Positions 25,347-34,143 are shown, numbered from the stretch's first letter. The stretch is 64,000 nt of DNA from Zestosphaera sp. (GCA_038843015.1 JAWBSH010000002.1:92310-156309), one strand, 5' to 3'. A program made the numbers and translations. Notes: generated by a model not told the origin, from the letters alone.

Positions 25347-25784
25347 CTCATTCTTGATTTACTAATAACGTTTTCCTTATTTCCTTTATACTGTTACCAT
25401 AGAGACTAGTGCCTAGTGCAACTGTTTTGGGTTTTGTAAAGGTTTGTAATGAGTTGATGTAGGTTGCTTTATTGTGGGTTGAGCTTGCTCACGATGTGGG
25501 TGTGTAGTGAAGACTCGAGTAGGTGGGGTATCTAAAGCCAGTATGTGGGGGTTTCCCCACAGCAATGAACCCGATGAGGGTGAGCTGTGGGTGGGGTTAC
25601 CCTGAACGGGTGGAGACCAATGATAAGACCTCCAATGAAAGGGGGCCTGAGGTCAGTGAAGCCAAGGGTCGATATCAAACAACATGAAACCCAAACCCTA
25701 TGTACAGCCCTAACTAGTTGAGGGAATTAAGAGCAGGCTTAAGTAGTTCCTTATCCTTATTATATGTAGTGAGGTAATGCTGAA
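25347..25784. other. 438-bp intergenic region holding repeat element copy 1
   Basis: No gene is called. Most of the stretch is the repeat described at 25411-25620; the remainder includes a YbaK-gene ribosome site (GAGGT near 25770) and a short AT-rich promoter region around 25745-25762. Confidence 0.6.
25411..25620 (+). repeat. Dispersed repeat element, copy 1 (possible internally deleted mobile element)
   Basis: Homologous to 36560-36714 on the opposite strand. The 5' parts align as GCAACTGTTT-(N)-GGTTT-GT-AAGGTTT-TAA; the 3' parts share a 21-base identical core (25597-25617 here) that folds as ACCC-TGAAC-GGGT. Just before it, both copies read as a related peptide in one frame (here WGFPHSNEPDEGELWVGLP then TGA), with a single three-base indel and mostly synonymous change, so the 3' part probably descends from the end of a coding gene. 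A perfect TGTGGGG/CCCCACA hairpin is at about 25543-25560. Confidence 0.6.
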
Positions 25785-26252
25785 GTGCATCAACGACGAG
25801 GTCATGAATTTTTAAGAAAGTTTCTTGAAGATTCGGGTGTATGGCATCATTTCTACGAGTTTTCTGAGCATACTATGACTGTAGAGGCTGCTGCTAAGCA
25901 GTTAGGTGTAGGTCCTGAGAAGATAATTAAGACTTTAGTAGTAGTTAGTGAGAAGAACGAGCCGTTCATAGCGATCATACCCGGTAATAAAAAGCTAGAT
26001 CTAAACAGACTCTCTATAATCATCGGCAGTAGGGTAAGGATGGCTAAAGCTAGAGAAGTAGAGAAGATAACTGGATATGCTGTCGGGGCTTTACCACCCG
26101 TTGGGCACGGAATAACGACGTACGTAGATAAGAGTGTGTTAGAACATGAAAGAGTGGTGGGCGGGGGCGGCAGTACTCATGCCCTAGTAGAGATAGAGAC
26201 AAAAGACTTAATCAGACTCACTAAAGCCTTAGTTAGAGATATTACTGAGTAG
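25785..26252 (+). CDS. YbaK/ProX-domain aminoacyl-tRNA deacylase
   Basis: Edits mischarged tRNA (for example Cys-tRNA-Pro or Ala-tRNA-Pro). 155 residues with the YbaK fold: HTMTVEAAAKQLGVGPEKIIKTLVV, the catalytic Lys region IPGNKKLDLNRLS, and GYAVGALPPVGH followed by the GGGGSTHALVEI loop. GTG start with GAGGT nine bases ahead; the ATG 11 bases earlier is in another frame and soon closes. Confidence 0.9.
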   Translation: MHQRRGHEFLRKFLEDSGVWHHFYEFSEHTMTVEAAAKQLGVGPEKIIKTLVVVSEKNEPFIAIIPGNKKLDLNRLSIIIGSRVRMAKAREVEKITGYAVGALPPVGHGITTYVDKSVLEHERVVGGGGSTHALVEIETKDLIRLTKALVRDITE

Positions 26253-26540
26253 GCTGGTAGTAGCTGTTTCTCGGTGGATGGCTATTCGTTGGCTTTCATG
26301 TTTTTCGTGTCTGGCCTCCCAGCCCTCTACTTCTCAACGGCTTATTCTTCTCTCGCCCCGCCTGCGAGAGCGCGTCTCCAGCGGTTGCCAGCAGTTCACT
26401 CATCTCATTACGACGAAGCAGGGGTGTGTTTAAGAAAACGTAGATGATCCCCAAAACATATAGGCAGACCAAACAAACATCAAGAAGAAAACATCCCTAA
26501 CTTAATTTAAGGAGACTCTAATTATTCTTAGGTGATTGCT
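26253..26540. other. Intergenic region, GC-rich with a hairpin, and glmS-like gene promoter
   Basis: Bases 26253-26450 are richer in G+C than surrounding non-coding DNA and carry a perfect 7-bp hairpin CTCTCGC/GCGAGAG (26350-26356 and 26364-26370, 7-nt loop). No frame is convincing. The end holds CTTAATTTAAGG (about 26499-26510) and the GGTGATT ribosome site (26531-26537) of the next gene. A structured RNA is possible but not shown. Confidence 0.4.
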
Positions 26541-28352
26541 TTGGGCGGGATTTTCGGTGTAGTGTGTGCTTCTCAAATACCTGCAGGTGTAGTTAGAGAA
26601 GGGTTGAGGAGGTTAACGTATAGAGGTTATGATGGGACTGGAGTTGCTTACCTTGACGAGACAGGTAACATAATCATACGTAAGTCGCCTAAATCACTGA
26701 ATGAAGCCTCCAGAGACATCAACCTAGATTACATCCCGGCGAGCATAGCATTAGGGCACGTGAGATATGCTAGTAGAGGTAGGCCTGTATACGAGAACAC
26801 ACACCCTCTAACTGATTGCGAAAGTAGAATAGCTGTCGTAGGTGATGGAATCATAGAAAACTTTGAGGAATTTAAGGAAGTGTTGGAAAAGAGAGGTCAT
26901 GTATTTGCTTCTAGGACAGACACGGAAGTCTTCGCACACTTGGTTGAAGACCTCGTGAAAGGGGGGAATACCCTCTTAGAAGCGATTGCTAAGGCTACTA
27001 AAGAGTTGAGAGGAGTCTACTCTATAGCTCTGTTAGTTAGAGGCGTTCATAAAATATACGTAGTCAACAATGAGCAATCAATAGTGATTGGTAAGGGAGA
27101 CGGGTGCTACTATATCTCAAGTGACATGCCAAGTCTCTACGGCTTTTCTGAAGACGCTCTGGTGTTGGGGGATGACACTCTAGCTGAGATAGGAGCTGAC
27201 GCGATGAGGGTCTTTGACGTAAGGACGTTAAGTGAGGTTAAGGAACTCACGCATAAGAGAATCAAGTACTCTCCAGGAACCTTTGAGAAAGCCGGGTATC
27301 CTCACTACATGTTGAAAGAAATCTATGAAATACCAGAAGCTTTAATGAAGACTACCTACACCCTCATGGACAAGTACCTCAGGTTAGCTTCAATGATAAT
27401 TTACGGGGCTAAGAATGTCTATGTAGTGGGTACAGGCACTAGCCTCCACGCCGGTTTAGTATCGGCTTACTACTTCAGTGAGATTTCAGATACGCCTGTT
27501 AACGTGATTAGCGCTGCCGAGTTTCCATACTACGCGTTAGATAATGTATCTACAGGAACAGTAATCATAGCTATAAGTCAGAGCGGCGAGACTAGTGACG
27601 TCATTAAGAGTATTAGGTTAGCTAAGCAGAGAGGAGCTGTCATAATTGGGATTACTAATGTGGTTGGTTCAAGACTCTCACTAGAGTCTAACGTGTATTT
27701 ACCTATTGGTGCAGGTCCTGAAATGGCTGTGCCGGCGACAAAGACCTTCACCTCAACTCTAGCTACTTTAGCCATACTTGCTACTTACACAGGACTCCAC
27801 ACGGGCTTAGCAGAAAAGAAAGACTTAGAAAACTTATATGATAAGTTAAGGAGTTTTGCTAAAGACTTATCAAGCATGCTGCCCTTAATAGACAATAACG
27901 TTTCTGTAATTGCGGATAAACTAGTGGGTTGGGAGAGTCTCTACGTCTCTAGTAGTGGCATAAACTACCCTATAGCTCTTGAAGGAGCTCTCAAGCTCAA
28001 AGAAACAGCCTTAATACACGCTGAAGGACTACAACTAGGTGAGGTTAGGCACGGTCCTATGGTTCTAGTTAAAGAGGGTTACCCGATAATACTTATAAAG
28101 CCTGTCGAAGAAACAGCTTTAGACCTTTATAATAAGGTGGCTAAAGAAGTCCTATCTAAGGATGCTAAAGTGGTCACTATAACTTCTGACGGGAGAGGAG
28201 TTGGAGATTTAATAGAAGTACCTTATGTTGATAAAGTTATATCGCCTATCGCGACTGTCGTAGCTCTTCAGCTATTGTCTTACAGGTTAGGTAGCAAGCT
28301 TGGAAGACCTATAGATACTCCTCCAGGACTTGTTAAGGCCTTAACTACTTAA
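26541..28352 (+). CDS. glmS: GlmS-like isomerase (glucosamine-6-phosphate synthase family) lacking the glutaminase cysteine
   Basis: About 603 residues: N-terminal class II glutamine-amidotransferase-like domain, then two SIS domains (VVGTGTSLHAGLVSAYYF; ISQSGETSDVIKSI; SSSGINYPIALEGALKLKETA; HAEGLQLGEVRHGP). Canonical GlmS begins MCGI with Cys as nucleophile; here the start set by the GGTGATT site (TTG 26541) gives MGGIFGVV, and the codon at 26544 is GGC where TGC would be Cys. The oxyanion-hole HNGIIEN is GDGIIEN (Asn to Asp). Other pocket residues are kept (RYASRGRPVYENTHP; SRTDTEVFAHL). An in-frame TAG precedes position 26532, so no upstream Cys exists. It may use free ammonia or be a dedicated isomerase/deaminase. 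Confidence 0.88.
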   Translation: MGGIFGVVCASQIPAGVVREGLRRLTYRGYDGTGVAYLDETGNIIIRKSPKSLNEASRDINLDYIPASIALGHVRYASRGRPVYENTHPLTDCESRIAVVGDGIIENFEEFKEVLEKRGHVFASRTDTEVFAHLVEDLVKGGNTLLEAIAKATKELRGVYSIALLVRGVHKIYVVNNEQSIVIGKGDGCYYISSDMPSLYGFSEDALVLGDDTLAEIGADAMRVFDVRTLSEVKELTHKRIKYSPGTFEKAGYPHYMLKEIYEIPEALMKTTYTLMDKYLRLASMIIYGAKNVYVVGTGTSLHAGLVSAYYFSEISDTPVNVISAAEFPYYALDNVSTGTVIIAISQSGETSDVIKSIRLAKQRGAVIIGITNVVGSRLSLESNVYLPIGAGPEMAVPATKTFTSTLATLAILATYTGLHTGLAEKKDLENLYDKLRSFAKDLSSMLPLIDNNVSVIADKLVGWESLYVSSSGINYPIALEGALKLKETALIHAEGLQLGEVRHGPMVLVKEGYPIILIKPVEETALDLYNKVAKEVLSKDAKVVTITSDGRGVGDLIEVPYVDKVISPIATVVALQLLSYRLGSKLGRPIDTPPGLVKALTT

Positions 28353-28414
28353 GATGTTTTGAAGACACTCTTGTTATGAAGAACAGACTCTCAGATTTGT
28401 TTCGGACGCAGTAC

Positions 28415-29944
28415 CTATAGAAGTAGATATGACCACAGCGAAGCTATGATTATCTGTAGCGTTGTTGCTAAGAGAGCTATTCTGAGCCAGTAAGACCACC
28501 CTAGACTTATCTTGGCTCTCTCACACATCCCTAAAGCTACTATGTTGGCTGTGGAGCCTATCGGTGTGTAGTTGCCGCCTAAAGTACCCCCATATAAGAG
28601 CACCCAGAATATCGACTTAGAGTTTGATAGACTACTCACTATTTTAGCTATCGGAGTCATCGCTACTATAACAGACAAATTATCAAGTACCGAACTAAGT
28701 GTTGCTGCTAAAGACAAGAAGATTATGTAGAGGAGGCTGTAATTTATGCCAGAGTTGCTAGCAACAGTTGATAGACTTAGGTAGGCTATCTTGGGTGCGG
28801 CACCGCTCCAAAGCAGGGAGTGACCTAACATAAATAAAGCTATGAAGAATAATATAGAAGGCCACTCAACACCTCTAGTTATGAAAACTTCTAATTCTTC
28901 AGCTCTAATTTGAGTTAATGACAAAAGTATAAATACGTAGGGAGTAAATGAGAGAAGAGAGTGAGGGTCTACGTAAGAAACACTCACTAATGATATTAGT
29001 TCTGAGAGGGGGCTGTTTAAGGCTATCGCTGTCAGGAAGCCTATGAGTAGGGCAATACCAAACTTAATAGCTCTACGCTCCTGCAGGGTCAGGTCAGCAA
29101 ATGATTTAGTCTTTATAGCTTCTATGTCTTCCTTAGTTAACTTGAGAAACAGTCTTGATAAGTAACTCCTAAGTATGATGTATGATGCTGACGTCATTAC
29201 TAACAAGGTAATGAATGAAAGAGGTAGCGCTCTATAGAGAAACTCGCTGACAGTAAGTTGAGCTTCGTAAGACACGTATATACCTATAGGGTTACCTACT
29301 GGTAACGCCATACTACCAGTGTTAGTGGCTAGAACTGCGAGTATTATTAGGGGTCTCACATCGTATTTAGTTATTTTCCTTATGTCGAGAACTAGCATGA
29401 TTACGTAAACTATGCTAGTTACTTCATCTACTGTTAATGCTAGAAACCAGGCGAAGAGAGACAAATATAGTACTAGAAGTTGTGGCGAACCCTCACTTAA
29501 ACTCAAGATCTTAAGTGCTATATACTCGAATACTCTTAGCTTGCGTAGTATGTAAGCAAAAGTCATGCTGCCTATTAAGAAGAGGATTAGTCTCCACTCA
29601 ACACCAGATATTAGTTCTTGAGGAGGAATCACACCAGCAAAAACTAGCAAGGCTATTGAAAGAAAAGCAGCAGAATACCGTAACTTCATGGAAGTTACTG
29701 TGAGACCCACTACTAACAAGAAGAGACCGAGTGATAAGACTTGGTGGTAAATACCACTCGGAGAACTCAGCATTTCCTCGCATGTAGCTAACGCATAATT
29801 ACCTCTTGTGCTACACCAAAATTTAATTACTTCTTCTCCTAAGGGGGTGTGAGGTATAGTAGATGAACTCATGAGTAAGTACGAGAAAAGAAATAACGTA
29901 GCAACCAGTACGATTACTTTAAAAGAAAATCTCACATGAAACAC
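28415..29944 (-). CDS. ArsB/NhaD-superfamily ion transporter
   Basis: 509 residues with about 12 hydrophobic segments in two halves. Ion-transporter motifs include LALTVDEVTSIVYVIML and VLATNTGSMALPVGNPIGIYV in the first half, and LSSVLDNLSVIVAMTPIA with GGTLGGNYTPIGSTANIVAL in the second; these paired NxG-(x)-(P/T)-I-G regions are typical of the IT superfamily (arsenite, Na+/H+, citrate or anion carriers). Substrate is not predictable; no arsenic-resistance gene is nearby. A short N-terminal membrane anchor plus about 35 polar residues precedes the transporter core. Confidence 0.82.
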   Translation of the reverse strand: MFHVRFSFKVIVLVATLFLFSYLLMSSSTIPHTPLGEEVIKFWCSTRGNYALATCEEMLSSPSGIYHQVLSLGLFLLVVGLTVTSMKLRYSAAFLSIALLVFAGVIPPQELISGVEWRLILFLIGSMTFAYILRKLRVFEYIALKILSLSEGSPQLLVLYLSLFAWFLALTVDEVTSIVYVIMLVLDIRKITKYDVRPLIILAVLATNTGSMALPVGNPIGIYVSYEAQLTVSEFLYRALPLSFITLLVMTSASYIILRSYLSRLFLKLTKEDIEAIKTKSFADLTLQERRAIKFGIALLIGFLTAIALNSPLSELISLVSVSYVDPHSLLSFTPYVFILLSLTQIRAEELEVFITRGVEWPSILFFIALFMLGHSLLWSGAAPKIAYLSLSTVASNSGINYSLLYIIFLSLAATLSSVLDNLSVIVAMTPIAKIVSSLSNSKSIFWVLLYGGTLGGNYTPIGSTANIVALGMCERAKISLGWSYWLRIALLATTLQIIIASLWSYLLL

Positions 29945-29959
29945 CTGACATTTTAAGCT

Positions 29960-30469
29960 TTATTTAGGCGGGGGCCATCTCCTATCAAAATAGATGTTCT
30001 TAGATGTGGCTGAGAGAGGTATTCCGAAAGCGTAGTCAGTTTTAATTAAACCTAGTTCTTGCGCGGCTACACCTACAGTAAACATCACTCTGTTGTCTAC
30101 GTTATGTAGTGATGAAGTCTTAACAGCAGACCCTATTGCTATACCTAGGTTTACTAGAGAGCACACTAAGCCGGCATCAAGTCCCCAATTCTTAGGATTT
30201 TTAAGTCCTAAATCCACGATCTTACCACCTATCAATACTACCGCAATACTGTTTCTCACGTTCTGAGCATCTCTGAGAAAGAAATCTCCAAAATCTTTTG
30301 AGAGTTCTTCCATTTTACTAGCTAGTAACTCGAGTTCCTCTCTAGTATTAAGAATCTTAACCTCAATATTATCTACGCCTCTGGCCTTAGGAGCTGTTCT
30401 AGCAGAGAGTGCCATCATCTTAGCAACTTCAAGAACACTTTCCTTCAGAGCTTCCTCAAACTCTATCAT
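29960..30469 (-). CDS. DUF2148 (ferredoxin-domain) family protein with reduced cysteine content
   Basis: 169 residues. The start (SALSARTAPKARGVDNIEVKIL region) and the end (LGIAIGSAVKTSSLHNVDNRVM ... GIPLSATSKNIYFDRRW) match DUF2148/COG4739 proteins. Family members normally have several cysteines in the middle and are described as ferredoxin-like; here the corresponding stretch (KNPKNWGLDAGLVCSLVN) is shorter and keeps only one Cys. The role of the family is unknown. Fifteen bases downstream of it lies the transporter gene on the same strand. Confidence 0.72.
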   Translation of the reverse strand: MIEFEEALKESVLEVAKMMALSARTAPKARGVDNIEVKILNTREELELLASKMEELSKDFGDFFLRDAQNVRNSIAVVLIGGKIVDLGLKNPKNWGLDAGLVCSLVNLGIAIGSAVKTSSLHNVDNRVMFTVGVAAQELGLIKTDYAFGIPLSATSKNIYFDRRWPPPK

Positions 30470-30622
30470 GAGTAAAGCACCATATCTAGATTTAGTATAA
30501 ATATAAATTTAAATTATGTTTAAGTAATATTCGCACAACGATTATGTGTTTTGATTTCCTTTTATTCTAAATAGATTAAAAGACTTCTTACGGATTCTCT
30601 TACGGGGTCGTGGTCTAAGTCT

Positions 30623-31651
30623 ATGATTGAAGGCAGGCTATATCGGTCGCTCACTGAGCAGGACTCAGTAGTATGCCTGGTTTGTGAGAGAAGATGTGTG
30701 CTGAGGAAGGGTGTGAAAGGTCTTTGTGGGAATTATGTTAACCTAGACGGCAAACTGTATTCAATAGGGTATGGAAAGTTAAGTGCTGTTGAAAGCAGAC
30801 CTATAGAAATAAAACCCCTCTTTCATTACTGGCCTAACAGCACTGCATTGACATTTTCTGGTTTTGGATGCAATTTTTACTGTCCTTGGTGCCAGAATCA
30901 CTTCCTGAGTTTTAGGCATCCGGGTGACGAACCTCTAGTACAGCCATCATACCTAGTTAGATTAGCTAAGTCTCTAGGAGATGAGGGGCTCTCAGCAAGT
31001 TTTAATGAGCCTACGATTAATTACGAGTATTTAATAGATGTTGCTACGCTAGCTAAGCGTGAAAGTCTTTACTTAACTATAGTGACTAACGGGTACCAGA
31101 GTTTAGAAGCTCTAAATGAGTTAATAGAGTCTGGGTTCGACGGCTGGAGTATAGACATAAAGGGATGTCCTAACATGAAGAGAGCGTTGCCCAACATAGA
31201 CCACAACAAGATCTTTAGGAACGCGAAGTTAGTTCTTGACAGTGGGGGGCACGTGGAGATGGTTTACCTAGTAGTAACTAAGACTAACGATAGTGAGGAA
31301 TGCGTAGACTGGATTATAGACAAGCATGTGAGTGAGTTAGGACCCGAGGTCCCTTTACATGTGAACAAATATTATCCAGCACATAAATGGAGAGAAGAGC
31401 AGACTCCTTTAAGGAAGCTTCTAGAGATACGCGATAAGGCTAGGAAAGAAGGAATAGAATACGTGTATGTAGGTAATGTTGGAATCCCTGAACTTGAAAC
31501 GACTAAATGTCCTAAATGTGGTAAAACCCTCATAACACGCTATAATTATAGAGTGATTGAGTTTAACTTAGTGAGAGACGGGAGTATCTACAAGTGTCCT
31601 CGGTGTAATACTCGGATACCGGTCAGAGGCAACTACGTGGCAGGCAAATAA
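30623..31651 (+). CDS. Radical SAM protein, PflA-like (AmmeMemoRadiSam-type family)
   Basis: 342 residues. The radical SAM cluster motif is CNFYCPWCQN near residue 82; before it is a cysteine-rich N terminus (CLVCERRCVLRKGVKGLCGN) typical of COG1180 proteins, and the SAM-binding region TIVTNGYQS follows. The C terminus adds a four-cysteine zinc ribbon (CPKCGK ... CPRCNT, residues about 298-332) not found in the standard activase. MEMO and AMMECR1 partners are not in the window. Function of the family is unresolved. Confidence 0.82.
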   Translation: MIEGRLYRSLTEQDSVVCLVCERRCVLRKGVKGLCGNYVNLDGKLYSIGYGKLSAVESRPIEIKPLFHYWPNSTALTFSGFGCNFYCPWCQNHFLSFRHPGDEPLVQPSYLVRLAKSLGDEGLSASFNEPTINYEYLIDVATLAKRESLYLTIVTNGYQSLEALNELIESGFDGWSIDIKGCPNMKRALPNIDHNKIFRNAKLVLDSGGHVEMVYLVVTKTNDSEECVDWIIDKHVSELGPEVPLHVNKYYPAHKWREEQTPLRKLLEIRDKARKEGIEYVYVGNVGIPELETTKCPKCGKTLITRYNYRVIEFNLVRDGSIYKCPRCNTRIPVRGNYVAGK

Positions 31652-31717
31652 GGAAGTAGGTTCTTTCATTGACGTGATATAAGATTTAATAGTATAGAGT
31701 AAATAGGTGGTGAGGGG

Positions 31718-32725
31718 GTGAATAATAAAGTAGTAGTCTTGGATAAGTGGTTTTCTTTTGGACCTGCCCTAACTAATGCTGAGTTCAGCAAGTTAAGTAG
31801 AGAGTATACACACGTGGTTGCTCTAACATACCCTCACGAAGTTAAGTATGACGTTAACTTTCTGAAGAGCTTAGGTATTGAGGTGTTAGAGGTTCCAGTT
31901 CCTGACTTCAGGTCTCCGCCACTACTCGATTTAGCATTCATTGTTGAGTGGATTTTAAGCAGGATTGATTCAGGCGGCAGGGTATATGTTCATTGCGCCA
32001 GAGGTTACGGGAGGTCTGCCACGGTAGCTGCAGCGTACCTTATCCGTAAGCACGGGAAAAACTGGCTAGAATCAGTAGATCGAATAAGAAAGCTTAGGGA
32101 GGGATCTTTAGAATCTGTTGAGCAACTCTCAGTATTGAAAGCTTACGACACCTTGCTAAGGTATTTAAACCCTGCTGAACTTCTAAACTCGCTTAAGTGT
32201 CAAGACAAGCAATCTAGAGATCACGTGTCGAAAGTACTACAACTAGGTCTCAAAAATTCTGACGCGATAGCTTCACTCACTAAAATACCCCAAGATCTGC
32301 TTATTCAAGAACTATTCAGTAGCGTCAATCAATACCTTAATTCTCAGAAACTAGGATGCATTTTTATGAAACTCCCAAACATAAGTAACTTAAATTTAAA
32401 TCAACTAAATAACGACTTAGCAAGCGTCCTTAAAACGTACGCTGAATTATTCATAGTTGCTGACGAGCCAAGAAATCAATGCGTTGAGGATTTAGAGATA
32501 AGAACTGAGGGGAACAACTTAGTAGAAGCAGTACTTTACTGTAGTGCTGACCTCATGTCTTCATGCAGTATAGTTAAGAGGCGTGTAGAAAACTCACTAT
32601 CTAAGATGTGTGAGGTGCTTGGATATAGTGTTAAGACGATAACGCTGGGTTTCCTCAATATTAGGGCGAAGTTTCTCGGATTAAGTCAAGCGTCTCTTAA
32701 GACTCTCAGCCCCGCCAATGAATGA
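31718..32725 (+). CDS. Dual-specificity protein phosphatase with unidentified C-terminal domain
   Basis: 335 residues. The first 150 or so form a cysteine-based phosphatase: signature HCARGYGRSATVAAAY (Cys near residue 90, Arg six later), and a candidate general-acid Asp in VPDFRSPPL near residue 63. Residues about 155-335 match nothing I recognise; they are helical and contain several cysteines (CQDKQSR, KLGCIFMKL, NQCVEDL, YCSADLMSSC). GTG start with GGTGGTGAGGGG ahead. The last 45 bases overlap the 3' end of thiI on the other strand, so both proteins' tails are constrained together. Confidence 0.82.
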   Translation: MNNKVVVLDKWFSFGPALTNAEFSKLSREYTHVVALTYPHEVKYDVNFLKSLGIEVLEVPVPDFRSPPLLDLAFIVEWILSRIDSGGRVYVHCARGYGRSATVAAAYLIRKHGKNWLESVDRIRKLREGSLESVEQLSVLKAYDTLLRYLNPAELLNSLKCQDKQSRDHVSKVLQLGLKNSDAIASLTKIPQDLLIQELFSSVNQYLNSQKLGCIFMKLPNISNLNLNQLNNDLASVLKTYAELFIVADEPRNQCVEDLEIRTEGNNLVEAVLYCSADLMSSCSIVKRRVENSLSKMCEVLGYSVKTITLGFLNIRAKFLGLSQASLKTLSPANE

Positions 32726-34117
32726 GTATGCTTTAAATCCTTTCTCACGCAGTCTTAAGGCTTCTATATAGCTTCTATTCCCTCTATCACAGTATAGGAC
32801 TAATGTCTTGTCTCTTAACCCTTCTAAGTTGATGTTTTCGTAGTGTAGAGCTCCTGGATAGTGCCATTCAAGATACGCGTCTAAATCACGAAGGTCTATT
32901 ACTACCGCATCTTCAGGTATGTGCTCGATGACAACAGTCTTATCAGGCACTACGTCATCAAGACTAGAAGTCCTGACCTCAAGAACTCTGAGAGTCTTTA
33001 GAGTCTTAATTACTAGGTCTTCAGGAAGCTTCATAAATTCGCTACGTAATTCCTCGACAGTCACTTTAGTTCTGACTCGTGAAGGGGCTATCGAGCAAGG
33101 CTCACCCACCATAACTGATGTCTCGTAAGTACCTATCTTCTTAGAGATACTAACTATCTCTTCTTTATCAAGACCTACAATGGGTCTTAAAACAGGGAGC
33201 TGTAAACCAGACACTGCCTGTGCAGCACTCAAGTTAGCTAGTGTTTGGCTTGATGTTTGACCAATGGACTCGCCTGTTACGACGGCGTCATAACTTCCAG
33301 CAGCTATTTTGGATGCTAGGTGATACATCAGCGTTTTCAGAACTACTTGCCTAAACTCCCACTTCACGTCTGTCCTAATATAGTCTAGCGCGTTAGTTAA
33401 GTCAACCAAGTAGAATCTCGGGTTATGTCCGTAGAACCAATTATAAGTGAGTGTCTTAGCTACTGTGAAAGCCAGGCGGGTTGCGCTAGGAGAACCCATA
33501 AAGAAGTGAAGAAAGTCTATTTTAACTCCTCTCTTAGCTGTAAGCCAGGCGGCCACGGGTGAGTCTATTCCTCCAGAAAATAGGGAGAGAGCACGGCCCT
33601 CAGTACCTATAGGTAGCCCCCCTACTCCAGTAATTAATCTCTTGTAGAAGTATGCTATGGGACCTCTGATCTCTATGTTTATCTCTACCTCAGGATTTTC
33701 AAGATCAACTCCTGCCGAGTATGGTTTCAGGAAAGCACCTAACTCCTTAGCTACATCAAGTGACGTAAACGGGTGAGTACCGAATCTCTTAACTCTAACA
33801 GCAAACTTTTTACCAGTAACTAGACTTGTCGCATGCTCGCCTACCTTACTAACAAGGTCTCTCAAGTCACTGAAGTTTATTAGATCAACCTCACCTACTT
33901 TCATCACGCCGAAAACTTTACTTAAGTCTTCTAACACGTCTACATCGGATTCTAGGAAGATCTTCGCGTCAATAATTTTAAAACTGTAGTTAGTAGAGCC
34001 ATACTCTCGAAGAACTTCACTTATGTTCTTGATTAATGTCCTATAAAATCTTGGCCTACTACGCCAAGACTTAAGAGGGAGTTCCCCAGAAACAGTTATT
34101 AAGTATTTGTAAGACAT
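32681..34117 (-). CDS. thiI: tRNA 4-thiouridine sulfurtransferase with C-terminal rhodanese domain
   Basis: Adds sulfur to U8 of tRNA and can supply sulfur for thiazole. 478 residues: ferredoxin-like/THUMP region (residues 1-165), PP-loop ATPase with LFSGGIDSPVAAW near residue 180, the conserved Cys in GEPCSIAPSRV, and a rhodanese-like domain (VVIDLRDLDAYLEWHYPGA, active-site Cys in LYCDRGNRS). The presence of both catalytic cysteines suggests the bacterial-type persulfide route; many archaeal ThiI lack the rhodanese domain. Confidence 0.95.
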   Translation of the reverse strand: MSYKYLITVSGELPLKSWRSRPRFYRTLIKNISEVLREYGSTNYSFKIIDAKIFLESDVDVLEDLSKVFGVMKVGEVDLINFSDLRDLVSKVGEHATSLVTGKKFAVRVKRFGTHPFTSLDVAKELGAFLKPYSAGVDLENPEVEINIEIRGPIAYFYKRLITGVGGLPIGTEGRALSLFSGGIDSPVAAWLTAKRGVKIDFLHFFMGSPSATRLAFTVAKTLTYNWFYGHNPRFYLVDLTNALDYIRTDVKWEFRQVVLKTLMYHLASKIAAGSYDAVVTGESIGQTSSQTLANLSAAQAVSGLQLPVLRPIVGLDKEEIVSISKKIGTYETSVMVGEPCSIAPSRVRTKVTVEELRSEFMKLPEDLVIKTLKTLRVLEVRTSSLDDVVPDKTVVIEHIPEDAVVIDLRDLDAYLEWHYPGALHYENINLEGLRDKTLVLYCDRGNRSYIEALRLREKGFKAYSFIGGAESLKRRLT

Positions 34118-34143
34118 TGTTCTATATCCTACTTAATGTCTAG

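Noticed and set aside
25411..25620. Repeat copy 1 read as a C/D box sRNA
   Set aside because: CTGA and ATGAT-like boxes occur, but guide spacers would be about 20-23 nt and boxes do not match between the two copies.
26532..26541. GTG at 26532 as the start of the GlmS-like gene
   Set aside because: That GTG is part of the GGTGATT ribosome site for TTG 26541; using it adds residues with no counterpart in the family and does not restore the catalytic Cys.
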